From NCBI GenBank assembly GCA_963693085.1, contig OY856409.1, positions 664,421,591-664,485,590 of the forward strand: a stretch of 64,000 nt of DNA. The letters are read 5' to 3'. The notes beneath the pieces are model-generated. The model made no database searches. It saw only the letters and a program-made list of their open reading frames with translations, and was not told where the DNA came from. Made by a program: the position numbers and the translations under genes. This DNA comes from Alisma plantago-aquatica (Eukaryota > Streptophyta > Magnoliopsida > Alismatales > Alismataceae). Position 1 is the first letter of the stretch, and each line of letters starts with the position of its first letter. Positions 20,314 through 31,250 of the stretch are shown here, in pieces.

Positions 20314-20731
20314 TGTAACTTCGACCGGTCCATCGCCTCTTCTCCAAGCGCCGCCTACCCTTCTTCTTCTCCACAGGGCGCCGCCACACCTTCTCTCCAC
20401 AAGGCGACACCGCAACAACTTCTTCTCCACAAGCCGCAGCCGCAGCAACCGGTAGAGCTGTTGTTCTCCGGTTTGAAGATCTCCGGTTGATCAAACGGCC
20501 ACCTAAAGCCCAAACCGGAGGTCTCGTCTCTTCCAAAGTGTCTTCCTAATCACATCTCCTTCATGTGTGATTAGGAACCTCTCTCTTGAAGGCTGTTGAT
20601 GCGTCAGTAACGCATCCTCTATCTTGTTCAGTTGTGACGTGTATCTCTCCGTCACGGGACGCGTATCTATCCGTCCACTCAATTTTTTTTTGTGACGTGT
20701 ATCACCCCGTCACACATATCCCAGCTGCATC
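20314..20731 (+). other. Element E untranslated leader with three small hairpins
   Basis: About 420 bases precede the Gag start. Near its end three similar units pair GTGACG with CGTCAC: 20634-20639 with 20650-20655, a weaker GGACG/CGTCC copy at about 20657-20676, and 20692-20697 with 20708-20713. The loops read TGTATCtCTC-like sequence. They lie where an RNA packaging or dimerisation signal would be expected; that role is inferred. Confidence 0.6.
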
Positions 20732-23700
20732 ATGGAGAACAAGACCTATTATGAGGTCTCGCCTATTCCTATCAAGCTTAATGGGAAGAATTTTTTGCTA
20801 TGGATGAATGCGGTTCATACTGTCTTGGAATCGCGCGATCGAGCAAAGTTTGTTGATTCTGCACCTCTCACTAGCACTGACCAAGACTATGCCGAGTGGA
20901 AACGTCTTGACAGCCTAGTGAAGACTTGGTTATGGGGTAGCATGGAACCGTCTATTGCTTCTAGGTTCATGTTCTACTCCACCGCTAAGGAGATTTGGGA
21001 TGCCGTCAAGCAACACTATGCTCAAGAGAAGAATGCTCTTCGCCAGTTTATGATCTATGATCGTCTGTTTGCGGAAAAACAAGGTGATAGGTCACTTGAA
21101 GAGTATTTCGGTGTGATTCAAGCTATCTCTCAGGAGTTGAGCTACTATCATCCAGTGAAGGTTGCTGAGCAGATTAAGGATAGAGATGATCTTGTCACTG
21201 CCAAATTTCTATCTGGCCTTAGCTCCTCATTTGGTTCAGCAAGAAGTGTGATACTTGCATCTGATAAATTACCGAGCCTTGCAGAAGCCTTCTCTAGGAT
21301 TCAACAGTCCACCTTTGAGTCCATTGGTCCTCCTCCTATTGTTCCTTCTGGAGATTCTCATGCCTCTATTGCTGCAGCAGTTCGCGGAGGACGACCTGCA
21401 TCTACTGACAGACCTGGCTTGGGCAGAGGATGTGGGACTCGCCCTAGATGTACTTTTTGTGACAAACCCGGGCACTCTGTCGAGAAATGCTGGAAGAAAC
21501 ATGGGAGACCTGCAGCCCCACCTGTTGGAGCTGCCAATTGTGCTACTTCAGATTCTACTACTGCGAGCTCGAGTTCCTCTGGCATCACCCTTACTCAGGA
21601 GGAATATGACAGATTCATTCAGGCCACTCAACATTTGAATATGGGCGCTTCATCTGCTTCTACAGCACATCTTGCATCTACAGCGGGTAATCAGGCTACC
21701 TCTTTTATGGCTTCCGGATCCGCAACTCCCTGGGTGGTCGACTCTGGTGCCTCCCAGCACATGACTGGTATGAGGCGATTGCTCCGCACACTTGACTCAT
21801 ATATTCCTCACCCCTCTGTTACCTTGGCAGATGGTTCTGTGAGGAAGGTGGTATCTAGTGGTTCTGTGTCCCTTACACCAGATATTGATTTGAAATCTGT
21901 CCATTTTGTACCTGATTTTCCATTCAATTTGCTTTCTGTTGCCAAGTTGATTGACACTATGAACTGCACAGTAACTTTCGGGCCATCTTGTTTTGTTTTA
22001 CAGGATCTCAAGAGTTTGAAGATGATTGGTGGGGGGCCTAGGAAAGGTGATCTCTACCTCTTTCCTGGTGATTATCTACCTCGCCATCCACCTCCTGCTC
22101 CAGTTTCCTCCGCCATGCTGAGTAGTTCCCCCTTGTTGTGGCATTGCAGATATGGCCATCCTTCCTTAGAAAGCTTGAAGAAATTGGAACCCGATCTAGC
22201 TCATGTGTCCTCATTAGAGTGTCAGTCCTGTCAGTTGGGCAAACACCATCGGTTGTCTTATCCTGTTCGTGTCAATAATCGGGCTTCTAGTCCGTTTGAG
22301 TTAGTCCACAGTGATGTATGGGGTCCTGTTAAAAACCAGAGTTATAATGGTTTTAGCTATTTCATTTCTTTTGTGGATGATTACTCTCGCATGACATGGA
22401 TTTATCTTTTAAAAAGTCGTGAATCTGTGCTTTCCATTATCAAACATTTTCATAAACAAATTCAAGTTCAATTTCACTGCAATATTAAAAATTTTCAATC
22501 TGATAATGCCCTTGAGTACGTTCAGAAAGCAATGCATGAGTTTTGCAGTTCAGTTGGTATGATTCATCAAACCTCTTGTCCTCACACTCCTATGCAGAAT
22601 GGTGTTGCTGAGCGAAAGAATCGCCATCTCTTGGATATCACTAGGTCTATCATGTTTGAATCCAATGTGCCTAAACGTTTCTGGTCTGAGGCTCTTCTCA
22701 CTGCCTGTTTTTTGATTAATCGGCAGCCCTCTTCTGTTTTGCATGGGCGCACTCCCTTTTCTGTCTTACGTCCTATGGATCAACCGTTTCATGTTCCGCT
22801 TCGAGTTTTTGGTTGTACATCCTTCGTTCATAACTTTGATCCCAAACAAGACAAACTCTCTCCTAGGTCCTTGAAAACCTTGTTTCTTGGTTACTCTGGT
22901 ACGAGTAAAGGTTACAAGTGTTATTGCCCGAGTTTGCGTCGTATGTTTGTTTCTAAGGATGTCACCTTTCATGAAACCAGTCCATATTTTGCACATACTA
23001 TGAGCAAGGGGGAGCAATTGAGTGAGGGAGTGCCACCCGTAATTCAAAGTGAGGGAGTGCCACCTATCATTGTTGAGGACTTACCGCATGATCCACCTAC
23101 CATTCAACCCTATAACCAGGTTTATCACAGGCGCGGTAGACAGGATCCAGATGAGGTAGCGGCACAAGTCCATGAGCCTTCTTCGTCATCTTCTACTCCA
23201 GAGATTCCTGCAGAAGCTTCTAACCTTGATCTTCCTATTGCTGTCCGAAAAGGTATACGTTCATGTACTATTCGACATCCCATATCGAATGTCTGTTGTT
23301 TGTCACACTTATCTACACAGGCTCGTGCATTTGCTGTTGGGATGGACTCCATTAAGATACCACGAAACCACTTCGAGGCTCTGAAGGACAGTGGCTGGCA
23401 GCAGGCAATGCAGGTGGAAATCTCTGCTTTGATTGACAATGGCACATGGGATCTTGTTACTTTACCTGCGGGCAAGAAAGTTGTGGGTTGTAGATGGGTC
23501 TTTACCGTCAAACACAACCCTGATGGATCGATTGAGCGGTTGAAGGCCAGATTGGTAGCTAAAGGCTACACACAGACATATGGAGTGGACTTCTTTGAGA
23601 CCTTCTCTCCAGTTGCTCGTCTCAATTCTGTGCGGATCCTTATATCTCTAGCTACTACCTTTGATTGGCCTCTTTTCCAGCTGGATGTCAAGAACGCCTT

Positions 23701-24904
23701 TCTTCATGGAGATCTTCAGGAAGAGGTGTACATGGAGCAACCACCCGGTTTTGTTGCTCAGGGGGAGTGTCAGAAAGTTTGCAGATTGAAGAAGGCTATC
23801 TATGGGTTAAAGCAATCTCCTCGAGCTTGGTTTGACAAGTTCAGTGCTGTTGTGTTACAGATGGGCTTCTCTCGTTCCATGACTGATCACTCTCTATTTT
23901 ATTCAAATTCTTCTGGTAGATCCATCATTATTGCTGTCTATGTTGATGATATTGTGCTTACTGGCAGCGATTCTACAGGCATATCACGTGTGAAGGAAGG
24001 ACTACAACATCACTTTCACACGAAGGACCTGGGGAAGCTGAGATACTTTCTAGGGATTGAGGTTCTTAGATCCCATGCAGGTATAAATCTCTCCCAGAGG
24101 AAATATGTTCTTGACTTGCTACAGGAAACGGGTATGACTGATTCTAAGCCCGTATCCACTCCTATGGATTATCACATCAAGGAGGTAGACGATGATACTG
24201 AATATTCAGATCCAGGTCATTACAGGAGAATAGTTGGGAAGTTGATTTACCTAACTGTCACAAGACCTGATATTTCTTTTGCTGTTGGAGTAGTAAGTCA
24301 ACATATGTGCACACCACGACAGTCGCATTGGACAGCTGTATGCAGGATTCTGAGATATCTGAAAAGTGCTCCTGGGAAGGGGATCACTTACTATAAACCA
24401 AAGAGTTCCTCATCACCCTTGTCTCTTACAGGTTATGCGGATGCAGATTGGGCTGGAAATCAAGTTGATAGACGATCTACTTCTGGTTACTGCACCTTTC
24501 TTGGTGACCATTTGATCACATGGAAAAGCAAGAAACAACATGTGGTAGCGCGATCCAATACTGAAGCTGAGTACCGTGCTATGACACATGCATGCTGTGA
24601 ATTACAATGGGTCAAATCTATCCTATTCGAGTTAAAGATTTTGATTCAATCTCCCATGATACTCAAGTGTGACAATCAATCTGCTATACACATCGCCAGG
24701 AATCCTGTCTTTCATGAACGTACAAAGCATATAGAAGTTGACTGTCACTTCATCAGAGATCAGATAAAGAATGGCAATATTGTGACGCCATATGTCAAGT
24801 CTGAGGATCAATTAGCTGACATCTTAACAAAGCCATTGGGTCCAGCAGTATTCCAGAATTTATGTGGCAAGCTGGGTATTCACAATGTGTACACTCCAGC
24901 TTGA
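20732..24904 (+). CDS. Element E Gag-Pol polyprotein, intact, 1390 residues
   Basis: One frame encodes all copia functions in copia order. Gag occupies about residues 1-300 with zinc knuckle CTFCDKPGHSVEKC at 240-253. The aspartic protease has DSG at 337-339. Pre-integrase has H471/H476 and C497-X2-C500. Integrase has D528, D591 and E627, exactly DD35E. Reverse transcriptase has YVDD at 1070-1073, and RNase H has D1237, E1278 and D1314. The frame ends KLGIHNVYTPA-stop just before the polypurine tract. The ATG at 20732 is the first in frame and opens MENKTYYEVSPIPIKLNGKNF, with Y/F-x-x-W gag features. A 27-base internal duplication lies in the linker (about 23023-23065). The protein would act in cytoplasmic particles and then the nucleus. 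RE1-type copia; finer lineage not certain. Confidence 0.97.
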   Translation: MENKTYYEVSPIPIKLNGKNFLLWMNAVHTVLESRDRAKFVDSAPLTSTDQDYAEWKRLDSLVKTWLWGSMEPSIASRFMFYSTAKEIWDAVKQHYAQEKNALRQFMIYDRLFAEKQGDRSLEEYFGVIQAISQELSYYHPVKVAEQIKDRDDLVTAKFLSGLSSSFGSARSVILASDKLPSLAEAFSRIQQSTFESIGPPPIVPSGDSHASIAAAVRGGRPASTDRPGLGRGCGTRPRCTFCDKPGHSVEKCWKKHGRPAAPPVGAANCATSDSTTASSSSSGITLTQEEYDRFIQATQHLNMGASSASTAHLASTAGNQATSFMASGSATPWVVDSGASQHMTGMRRLLRTLDSYIPHPSVTLADGSVRKVVSSGSVSLTPDIDLKSVHFVPDFPFNLLSVAKLIDTMNCTVTFGPSCFVLQDLKSLKMIGGGPRKGDLYLFPGDYLPRHPPPAPVSSAMLSSSPLLWHCRYGHPSLESLKKLEPDLAHVSSLECQSCQLGKHHRLSYPVRVNNRASSPFELVHSDVWGPVKNQSYNGFSYFISFVDDYSRMTWIYLLKSRESVLSIIKHFHKQIQVQFHCNIKNFQSDNALEYVQKAMHEFCSSVGMIHQTSCPHTPMQNGVAERKNRHLLDITRSIMFESNVPKRFWSEALLTACFLINRQPSSVLHGRTPFSVLRPMDQPFHVPLRVFGCTSFVHNFDPKQDKLSPRSLKTLFLGYSGTSKGYKCYCPSLRRMFVSKDVTFHETSPYFAHTMSKGEQLSEGVPPVIQSEGVPPIIVEDLPHDPPTIQPYNQVYHRRGRQDPDEVAAQVHEPSSSSSTPEIPAEASNLDLPIAVRKGIRSCTIRHPISNVCCLSHLSTQARAFAVGMDSIKIPRNHFEALKDSGWQQAMQVEISALIDNGTWDLVTLPAGKKVVGCRWVFTVKHNPDGSIERLKARLVAKGYTQTYGVDFFETFSPVARLNSVRILISLATTFDWPLFQLDVKNAFLHGDLQEEVYMEQPPGFVAQGECQKVCRLKKAIYGLKQSPRAWFDKFSAVVLQMGFSRSMTDHSLFYSNSSGRSIIIAVYVDDIVLTGSDSTGISRVKEGLQHHFHTKDLGKLRYFLGIEVLRSHAGINLSQRKYVLDLLQETGMTDSKPVSTPMDYHIKEVDDDTEYSDPGHYRRIVGKLIYLTVTRPDISFAVGVVSQHMCTPRQSHWTAVCRILRYLKSAPGKGITYYKPKSSSSPLSLTGYADADWAGNQVDRRSTSGYCTFLGDHLITWKSKKQHVVARSNTEAEYRAMTHACCELQWVKSILFELKILIQSPMILKCDNQSAIHIARNPVFHERTKHIEVDCHFIRDQIKNGNIVTPYVKSEDQLADILTKPLGPAVFQNLCGKLGIHNVYTPA

Positions 24905-24911
24905 GGGGGAG
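24903..24911 (+). promoter_or_regulatory. Element E polypurine tract
   Basis: GAGGGGGAG overlaps the stop codon and touches the 3' LTR. It primes plus-strand DNA. Confidence 0.9.
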
Positions 24912-25311
24912 TGTGAAGCAACCTGTATCTAAGTCGATACCATCGACATCCTGTCGATGGTATCGAGATCTGTCCAGGTTCATGATGGAGCAAGCCGCAT
25001 CTTGGTCGATACTATCGACACACATGTCGATAGTATCGAGATTGGTTCAGGCGCAAGAGAATACTCCGTCGATACCATCGACACAAGTCGATGGTATCGA
25101 CACCGGCACAGCGGCGGAACAGTAAACCGGCGGCTGACCTATTTTTGTTATAAAATGTTATTTTTATTTGTTTTCTCTTCTTGTATCTCATGTACTCTAC
25201 CCTAATGTATAAATACAAGTGTGTAGGCACTAACCCTACTCACGTTTTGCTGCACATAGCAGCCGACATGTAATCGGTGTTCTTCATCTTCTTCCTCCGT
25301 CATTCTCAACA
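24912..25311 (+). repeat. Element E 3' LTR
   Basis: 400 bp, identical to the 5' LTR except A at 25014. Hairpins are at 24934-24966, 25006-25039 and 25068-25101. In this copy hairpin 2 pairs perfectly. Confidence 0.96.
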
Positions 25312-25316
25312 GATAT

Positions 25317-26864
25317 ATATATACATGTGGGAGTACATATTAACAATGCATTCAAAAAATCAATAAACAGTACACAGACAAACATCAATCATTCCATGCA
25401 TTAATGGGTGGCCAAAATTAATTTGCAATCAATAATCTAGTGCACAACAAGAGTGGTCTTTTAGAAAACAAATCATAAACGAAATGACAGTTATGTTCGA
25501 AACTAAAAGACTAAGTCTAAATCAATACGTCAGTGTTCACAAAATAAATCATGCAAATTAGTTAAACTTGGGAATTTTACAGGGAGAAAGTTAGGGGCAG
25601 TTTAAGATGAAATTGGAGAGGTTAAATCATGGAGTAGAAGAATTAAACACCTGGAGGCTAGAGGAGAAGATGAAAGACAGTAATAGGGCAACAAAACACC
25701 ATGTTCCTCACAGTTAGCAGCACGTAGCAGCAAACACCAAACCCCTCCAGTCACAACCTTTACATACACTCCCCACATAGCTAGAACACGGGTTGAAGCC
25801 GGTTCACCTGCTGCTCCCACGGCCTTGGGGAGCACCAGTTAAGGCGTGCTAGGCCGATTAGGTTGGTGAGTATGTCACCTGGTTCACCTAAAACTCCTAC
25901 CATGTCCATCTTTGCCAACATGGTGAAGTAGTGAGCACACCATTGATGAGCGGGTGTTCCTCAATCGGTGGAGTTGCCTCAGGCGACGCTCCCATCGACA
26001 CCGGGCAGGTCAAGGTTGAAGTTCAGACATGTCTATGTCTGGCAGGACTGCCCTTTGCAACCAAGGCTGGGTGAAGTTGGCGTGGCTCTCGTACCGGTCA
26101 ATGTTGCGCTTGATGGTGACTCTGAAATGTGCCACTGCAGAATTGTTGCAGGTCATATCTTAGATTGCCCGCCATGAGCTTGCTCGAAAGGCCGTAGTTG
26201 TCCACAAGCTGCCGCTTCCGCTTGTGGTCTGAGTTGAAAAACTTCGAGTTCCTCATGGCATGGATGGTGTACTAGCAGTTGTTCAACTAGACACAACACT
26301 AGCATTGCTCCTTGTAGTAGAGACTTGTAGGGGTCCCTGGCATTTGCTATCTCGGACTTCTTCCTCTTAGGGGTTCTGTGACCTCCTCCGAAAGCCTTTA
26401 TTAAGACGTCATAGAAACTTGTCCAATGATCAGTGTAGGGAACAAAGGCGCCAGCCACCTACAAACCACTGGATAGCTCACCTCATTGAATTGTTAATTG
26501 TTCTCCCCAAGCTGATGTTATCCACCACATTTTTCTATCCTCCATCACCACTGGATAACCCAAGTGGTTCCCAAAAACGCCATAGAGGGAGGAAGTGGCA
26601 ATGATGTAGAGTTGTGGGCAGTGCATGTGAAGACCATGACCAACATGGGGATGGTGTAGCAGGCAACCTACTCACCAAAACGGTGAAGCTTGAATGCTGT
26701 TGTTAAATATAGAAAGGAGAATAGAGCCATCATGAAGATGGAGATGTTAGTGAATTAAAGTAGATATCCAAACCTTACATGTAGACATACATGTGGATAT
26801 GTGATTGGTTCCATGACACAGGTGAAATTTGCTTTTTTCAGTCATCAACACATCTGGGTGATCT
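25317..26864. other. Intergenic, no recognised gene
   Basis: The segment 25900-26460 is GC-richer than its surroundings and has short open stretches on both strands. On the minus strand around 26220-26450 one frame gives a basic, Lys/Arg-rich block (HKRKRQLVDNYGLSSKLM), but frames are broken and I do not recognise a family. It may be a decayed transposon-borne gene fragment. Confidence 0.4.
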
Positions 26865-26971
26865 GTTCATGCGCTTATCTTGTGTTATAAGTTCATGTGC
26901 TTCATGTTGTGTGATACGTTCATGCGCTTACTCTTGTGTGATACGTTCATGCACTTAATCTTGTGTGTTAA
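26865..26971 (+). repeat. Minisatellite, four units of 26-27 bp
   Basis: Units start GTTCATG at about 26865, 26891, 26918 and 26945, with consensus GTTCATGCGCTTACTCTTGT followed by GTGATAC. The array is imperfect, so it is not very recent. Confidence 0.8.
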
Positions 26972-28129
26972 GAATACTAAACACGTTGAATGTCTAAAGA
27001 GATTTCAGATTACTTGTCTGCATGTTTTTAGCATAGTTAATGAACATATGTACAGTAAGGGATCAACACTAAACGGTGGCAAATCAGATAAAACTAGAAA
27101 CAACAATAGCATATGGCTGTTTTGACTTATGCATGCCAACAAGCACTACTTTAAAACCTGTGGACTGCATCACCACGGATGAGAATATGTAATACATGCA
27201 CTGGAAAGAATCATTCAAAAAGACAAACTATACTACAAATTTAATATAGTCGCATAATGTCATAACTGTCATTGGTGTTTGTTTATCAGTAAATTTTGGA
27301 TGTTGTTACAAAAATATAAATGTAGACACCTAACATTTAGTTTCATGGTTTCAGACACTCCAGAGTTGAGCAAGTCAATAAAACTTTCAGACTTCAAGCA
27401 AGTGTATAAGTTGTACTATCTGTATAGACCTTGGCCTCCTGCTGCTACTTGCTCGCCTCTATCATCTCACTTCAGCCGTCTCACTTTCTTTAGCCATGAC
27501 CTTCTTCCAGACCAAGCTCAAACTTCTACTGGGTATGCACCAAGCTCCTTAACCAGTAAGTAGTAACCATATACTAAGCAGTAACCAGGAAGCCATGCCA
27601 TCAATTTTTTTTTTTTTCCGTTAAATCACAATATGATTATACTTCCAGCTTCTCATATGCTAATGATCTATAAGCTACCTATATGCATGCATGCATATTT
27701 AATTACATAGAGTGCAAGAGTTTTTTGATACCAAAAAGTTACATACATGAGTGCACAGTTTTGATGTTGCTTCCTAACTTACTAGTCCTTAAATGTATAT
27801 TATTTTGTTCACTACTATAGGGTGTATAGATGTGGCAAGTATCATTCATGAGGATGTCCATCATGCATAGATTGAAAAAGAGATAGGAAGAAAAAGGCAG
27901 AGGGATTGCAGCGGATGAAGGTGGTTATGGGGCTGACATAGCAGACTGTGTTGGAGGAAGCAGAGATTGTAGGGAGAAAGAGAACGCGAGGGCCTGATGA
28001 AAGAGAGAGATAGAGTGTTGTAACACCGTTGAACATCAAGGGTCCACTGATAGAGCGTTCTCTGTCATCTAGTTATTATATAAACAAATGTAAGATCTTA
28101 ATCCGACAGATACAAACTTAGGTGTATAT
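26972..28129. other. Intergenic, no gene seen
   Basis: AT-rich sequence with a T tract at 27607-27617 and GCATGCATGCAT at about 27685. No coding region or RNA gene is recognised. Confidence 0.5.
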
Positions 28130-28162
28130 GAGTTGCAATATACTCAAGTGTATTGTAGCTCA

Positions 28163-28222
<60 letters not shown>

Positions 28223-28300
28223 TAGATAGTCATGCTAGAATACACTCTAGTGTACATATCGCACCGTACACCCCAATATACTCAAGTGTATTGTAGCTCA

Positions 28301-28368
<68 letters not shown>

Positions 28369-28446
28369 TAGATAGTCATGCTAGAATACACTCTAGTGTA
28401 CATATCGCACCGTACACCCCAATATACTCAAGTGTATTGTAGCTCA

Positions 28447-28482
<36 letters not shown>

Positions 28483-28494
28483 GATAGATAGATA
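28130..28494. repeat. Array of joined element ends separated by (CT)n(TA)n microsatellites
   Basis: A cassette is repeated in head-to-tail order. A left-end-like block starting GTCATGCTAGAATACACTC (28229 and 28375, with a third copy at 28495) is joined after about 45 bases to a right-end-like block CTCAAGTGTATTGTAGCTCAT, then (CT)n, (TA)n and GATAGATA. The period is about 146 then 120 bp, varying with the microsatellite. The third left end continues into a full-length element (28495-28895). The short cassettes look like internally deleted copies. Confidence 0.78.
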
Positions 28495-28906
28495 GTCATG
28501 CTAGAATACACTCTAGTGTACATATCGCACCGTACACCCCAATGGTGTTTGCCTATGTAGACCACATTTATGAAAAATCTAATCCATTGATCTTCATTGT
28601 TACAATAGTAATAGGCCCCATACAAAATTTGAGCCCATTTGGATGAGTGTAAGTCACTCATTCAAGGACAACAAAATCGACACACAAAACTAATTTGAAA
28701 TGCTTGATTTTTGCTTCCTTGAGATGCATGACCTATAAGTGTCCAAATGTGCTCAAATTTATTACATAGAATGTTCTTAAGATATTTAAGAAGATCAATG
28801 ATTTAGATTTCCAAAATAATTGTATTATCTTGGAAAACAATTGAGGTGTATAACGTCTCCGGTACACTCAGGTGTATTCCAGCTTCACTCACTATCTCTT
28901 TCTCTT

Positions 28907-28937
<31 letters not shown>

Positions 28938-28950
28938 ATATATATATATG
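28495..28950. mobile_element. Microsatellite-flanked inverted-repeat element, copy 1
   Basis: About 400 bp of unique-looking core between inverted ends GTCATGCTAGAATACACTC and GGTACACTCAGGTGTATTCC-AGC (inverse GCTGGAATACACCTGAGTGT). It is bounded by (TA)n/GATA on the left and by (CT)n then (TA)n on the right (28896-28950). The core matches the second copy at 31332-31838 (for example GAGCCCATTTGGATGAGTG). No protein frame. It resembles in layout the plant MITEs that sit in TA microsatellites, such as rice Micron, but I cannot show relatedness. Confidence 0.72.
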
Positions 28951-29093
28951 TCAACAACTAGGAAGCACAAACACTTCCTCGGGGCTGTCGCAGCAATCCT
29001 GGATACATGTCTAACATGATAGGACATGCGGTGGAGACAACTCAGACGTGTTCGCTTTTTGTTAGGTATGGACACCCATAAACAAGGCATGGA
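28951..29093. other. Possible left half of a DNA element split by the solo LTR
   Basis: CTAGGAAGCAC at 28958-28968 is the inverse of GTGCTTCCTAG at 30392-30402, and the sequence inward on both sides contains GGACAC/GTGTCC motifs. The solo LTR 29099-29846 and further sequence lie between. No target duplication was found, so the element is only suspected. Confidence 0.35.
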
Positions 29094-29098
29094 CATAC

Positions 29099-29846
29099 TG
29101 TTGGGATAACGGTGGTGATGGGAGACCCATACAACAAGGCCTAACGAGCTTATTGTGGAGGCGAAAGTGCGAGATCAAGCAATCCAAACCGGATACGTAC
29201 AACGAAGATCAACAACGAACAAGAAAGCAACCACAAAGACAAGATTTATAGTGGTTCGGAAAATTCCCGACGTGGCCTACATCCACTGGCGGAGATGATA
29301 TTATTGATAGACAGAATACAGAGATGATGATGACAGAAGAGAGAAGAACCTAATCCCCTTACACTCGAAAGCCAACCGTGGAAAAAGACGATTGCTTGGA
29401 GAGGAACTCTTGAAGGCGTGAAACCCTAAGGAAAGCCCTAGGTCTATCCGTGGCTTTAGCTCAAAAAACGAAATCTCTTGATGTCTCTTCGTTGCTCTTC
29501 ATGTTTGAGACGAGTTGGGGGTAAGAATATGACCCATATCCAAAGTCCCGAAGTCATTCTAGATTGTTTTTTGGCATTTACGGTCCGACTGCTGTATACG
29601 GTCCGTAACATGGATTTTATATTCATTTCAACAACATTTACAGTCTAACGGTGGCATGTATACGGTCCATCTGAACCGTAAATGCAAATACAGTCCAGGG
29701 CCCAGGCAGACCATATATAGTCTGAAGTAATCACCGTAAATACACATGTAGGTGCCCAAAATGCATCCCTAAGATGTCGATGCTTGGTGTAGACGTCTGG
29801 TTCATCAAGGAAGCTTTTCTAGAGTGTTTCAGACACTATCTCAACA
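29099..29846. mobile_element. Solo LTR (copia-like)
   Basis: 748 bp from TGTTGGGATAAC to TATCTCAACA with 5-bp inverted ends TGTTG/CAACA and a perfect CATAC duplication (29094-29098 and 29847-29851). It contains repeated TACGGTCCG/CGGTCCGTA segments around 29580-29730. No second copy or interior is present. Confidence 0.87.
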
Positions 29847-29851
29847 CATAC

Positions 29852-30782
29852 CATGGCTCAAACCAACTCCCTATATAAAAGAAACACAAATATCATGTCT
29901 CCCTCACTCCCTCTGCCTCTTCGTCCAATACACCACCACCTCATGTATGTCTCTTCCCCTCCTATTAGACAACTTGTGATAATTAATTATACATCATTGT
30001 TGTAGATATAAATTCATCGTTTGTGTAAAGGTTTCTGTTGGGATTTGACATGCAAATGTATTATAAAATCATTATTCTTCATCCAAATTTATATGATTTA
30101 TATGGCAAATGTATTGTGGAATAATTGTTCTCCTTAGATTATGTCTGATTTAATAATGTAAAGATACCTATGCTTTCATGGTAGGCGAACTTTAGGTTTG
30201 ATTTTATTCTTCTTTTGTGTTTGTTCCCATAGATCCCTTGTTATGACTTGATAGCTTTGGATGGATGGATTCATCTGTATCAGTTTCAAGTCATATATGT
30301 ATGCGTGTGTATGTCGTGTCTTGTATTTTCAAAAATAGAAAAAAAAAGCTATCATGTGTCCGTGTCCATGCCGTATCCGGTGTCTGTATCCGTGCTTCCT
30401 AGACCAGCAATGATGATTTATCCCAAGCAACATGGATTTATCTGTTAATAGAAAGGCGAAATGGTTATCGGTACTACAAAAATTCTGAAGTGAATAAACA
30501 CTCATTTTTTCTATCTAGATTCACATATTTCATACTAATAATGAACTTAAGTTTGATTAATGGGATGTGAATGTTTGTGTTTGCATAATGCGGTATTCTT
30601 TTAAAAATCATGTGACTAAACTCAACAACATAGTGTCATTGCTTAATACAAGAAATGACATCTTATGCTGCCATTATTATCATTTATATTCTAATTTGCC
30701 AAACAATTCACGACTTTGTGCCCTTCAATAGCAACAAAAATAGCAGTAGTAGTAGCAATAGTAGCAGTATCAGTAGTACACG
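29852..30782. other. Intergenic, no gene seen
   Basis: AT-rich. It holds the GTGCTTCCTAG end motif at 30392-30402 and a degenerate AGTAGTAGC trinucleotide tract at about 30738-30782. Confidence 0.5.
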
Positions 30783-30894
30783 TAGCAATAGCAGTAGCTG
30801 TAGTAGCATTACTTACTAATTAATCGTAAAAGATCTTCTAGCAATAGCAGTAGCTGTAGTAGCAGTACTTACTAATTAATCGCAAAAGATCTTC
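30783..30894 (+). repeat. 56-bp tandem duplication
   Basis: Units 30783-30838 and 30839-30894 begin TAGCAATAGCAGTAGCTG and end GATCTTC, with about three differences. Confidence 0.88.
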
Positions 30895-31186
30895 TTCTAA
30901 TAGTCAAGTATAAGAAAGTGTCATAAATGTTTTATTGTGGTGGGGCACATCATATATATCAGCGTTAATGTAGTATTTAAATTAACATCCTACTTTTTGT
31001 TGGGTCTACTTGTCTTCTAAGCCATTTGATGATTCTTCATTTATACTTTTACATGTTCTTGCTAAACCTGCTGCATCTATAGATATGTCTGTATAGGTGT
31101 ATCGTACAAGCAAGGAAGTATGAACACATACACGAGACATGACAATTTCCAAAAATATAGGACAACGAGAGTTATATAACTAAATA
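30895..31186. other. Intergenic, no gene seen
   Basis: Nothing recognised in this AT-rich stretch. Confidence 0.5.
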
Positions 31187-31250
31187 CACGCACACGCACA
31201 CACACGCACGCGTGCACGCACATAACACACACACAACACACACACATAGA

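Larger units (their letters stand above)
19902..25311 (+). mobile_element. Intact, young Ty1/copia element E
   Basis: 5410 bp with two 400-bp LTRs, an initiator-Met primer site, one uninterrupted Gag-Pol frame and a polypurine tract. The target duplication GATAT is perfect (19897-19901 and 25312-25316). The LTRs differ at a single base (G at 20004, A at 25014), so insertion is very recent; at an assumed 1.3e-8 substitutions per site per year it would be of the order of 100,000 years. It is the only element in the window with all functions intact. Confidence 0.97.

Noticed and set aside
26153..26458. 101-residue minus-strand open frame, possibly a gene fragment
   Set aside because: The plausible basic block lies in another frame and no family is recognised, so it is only mentioned as an unassigned stretch.
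28130..28545. CRISPR-like array (repeats with spacers)
   Set aside because: The spacers are microsatellites, the repeats are transposon ends, and this is plant DNA.
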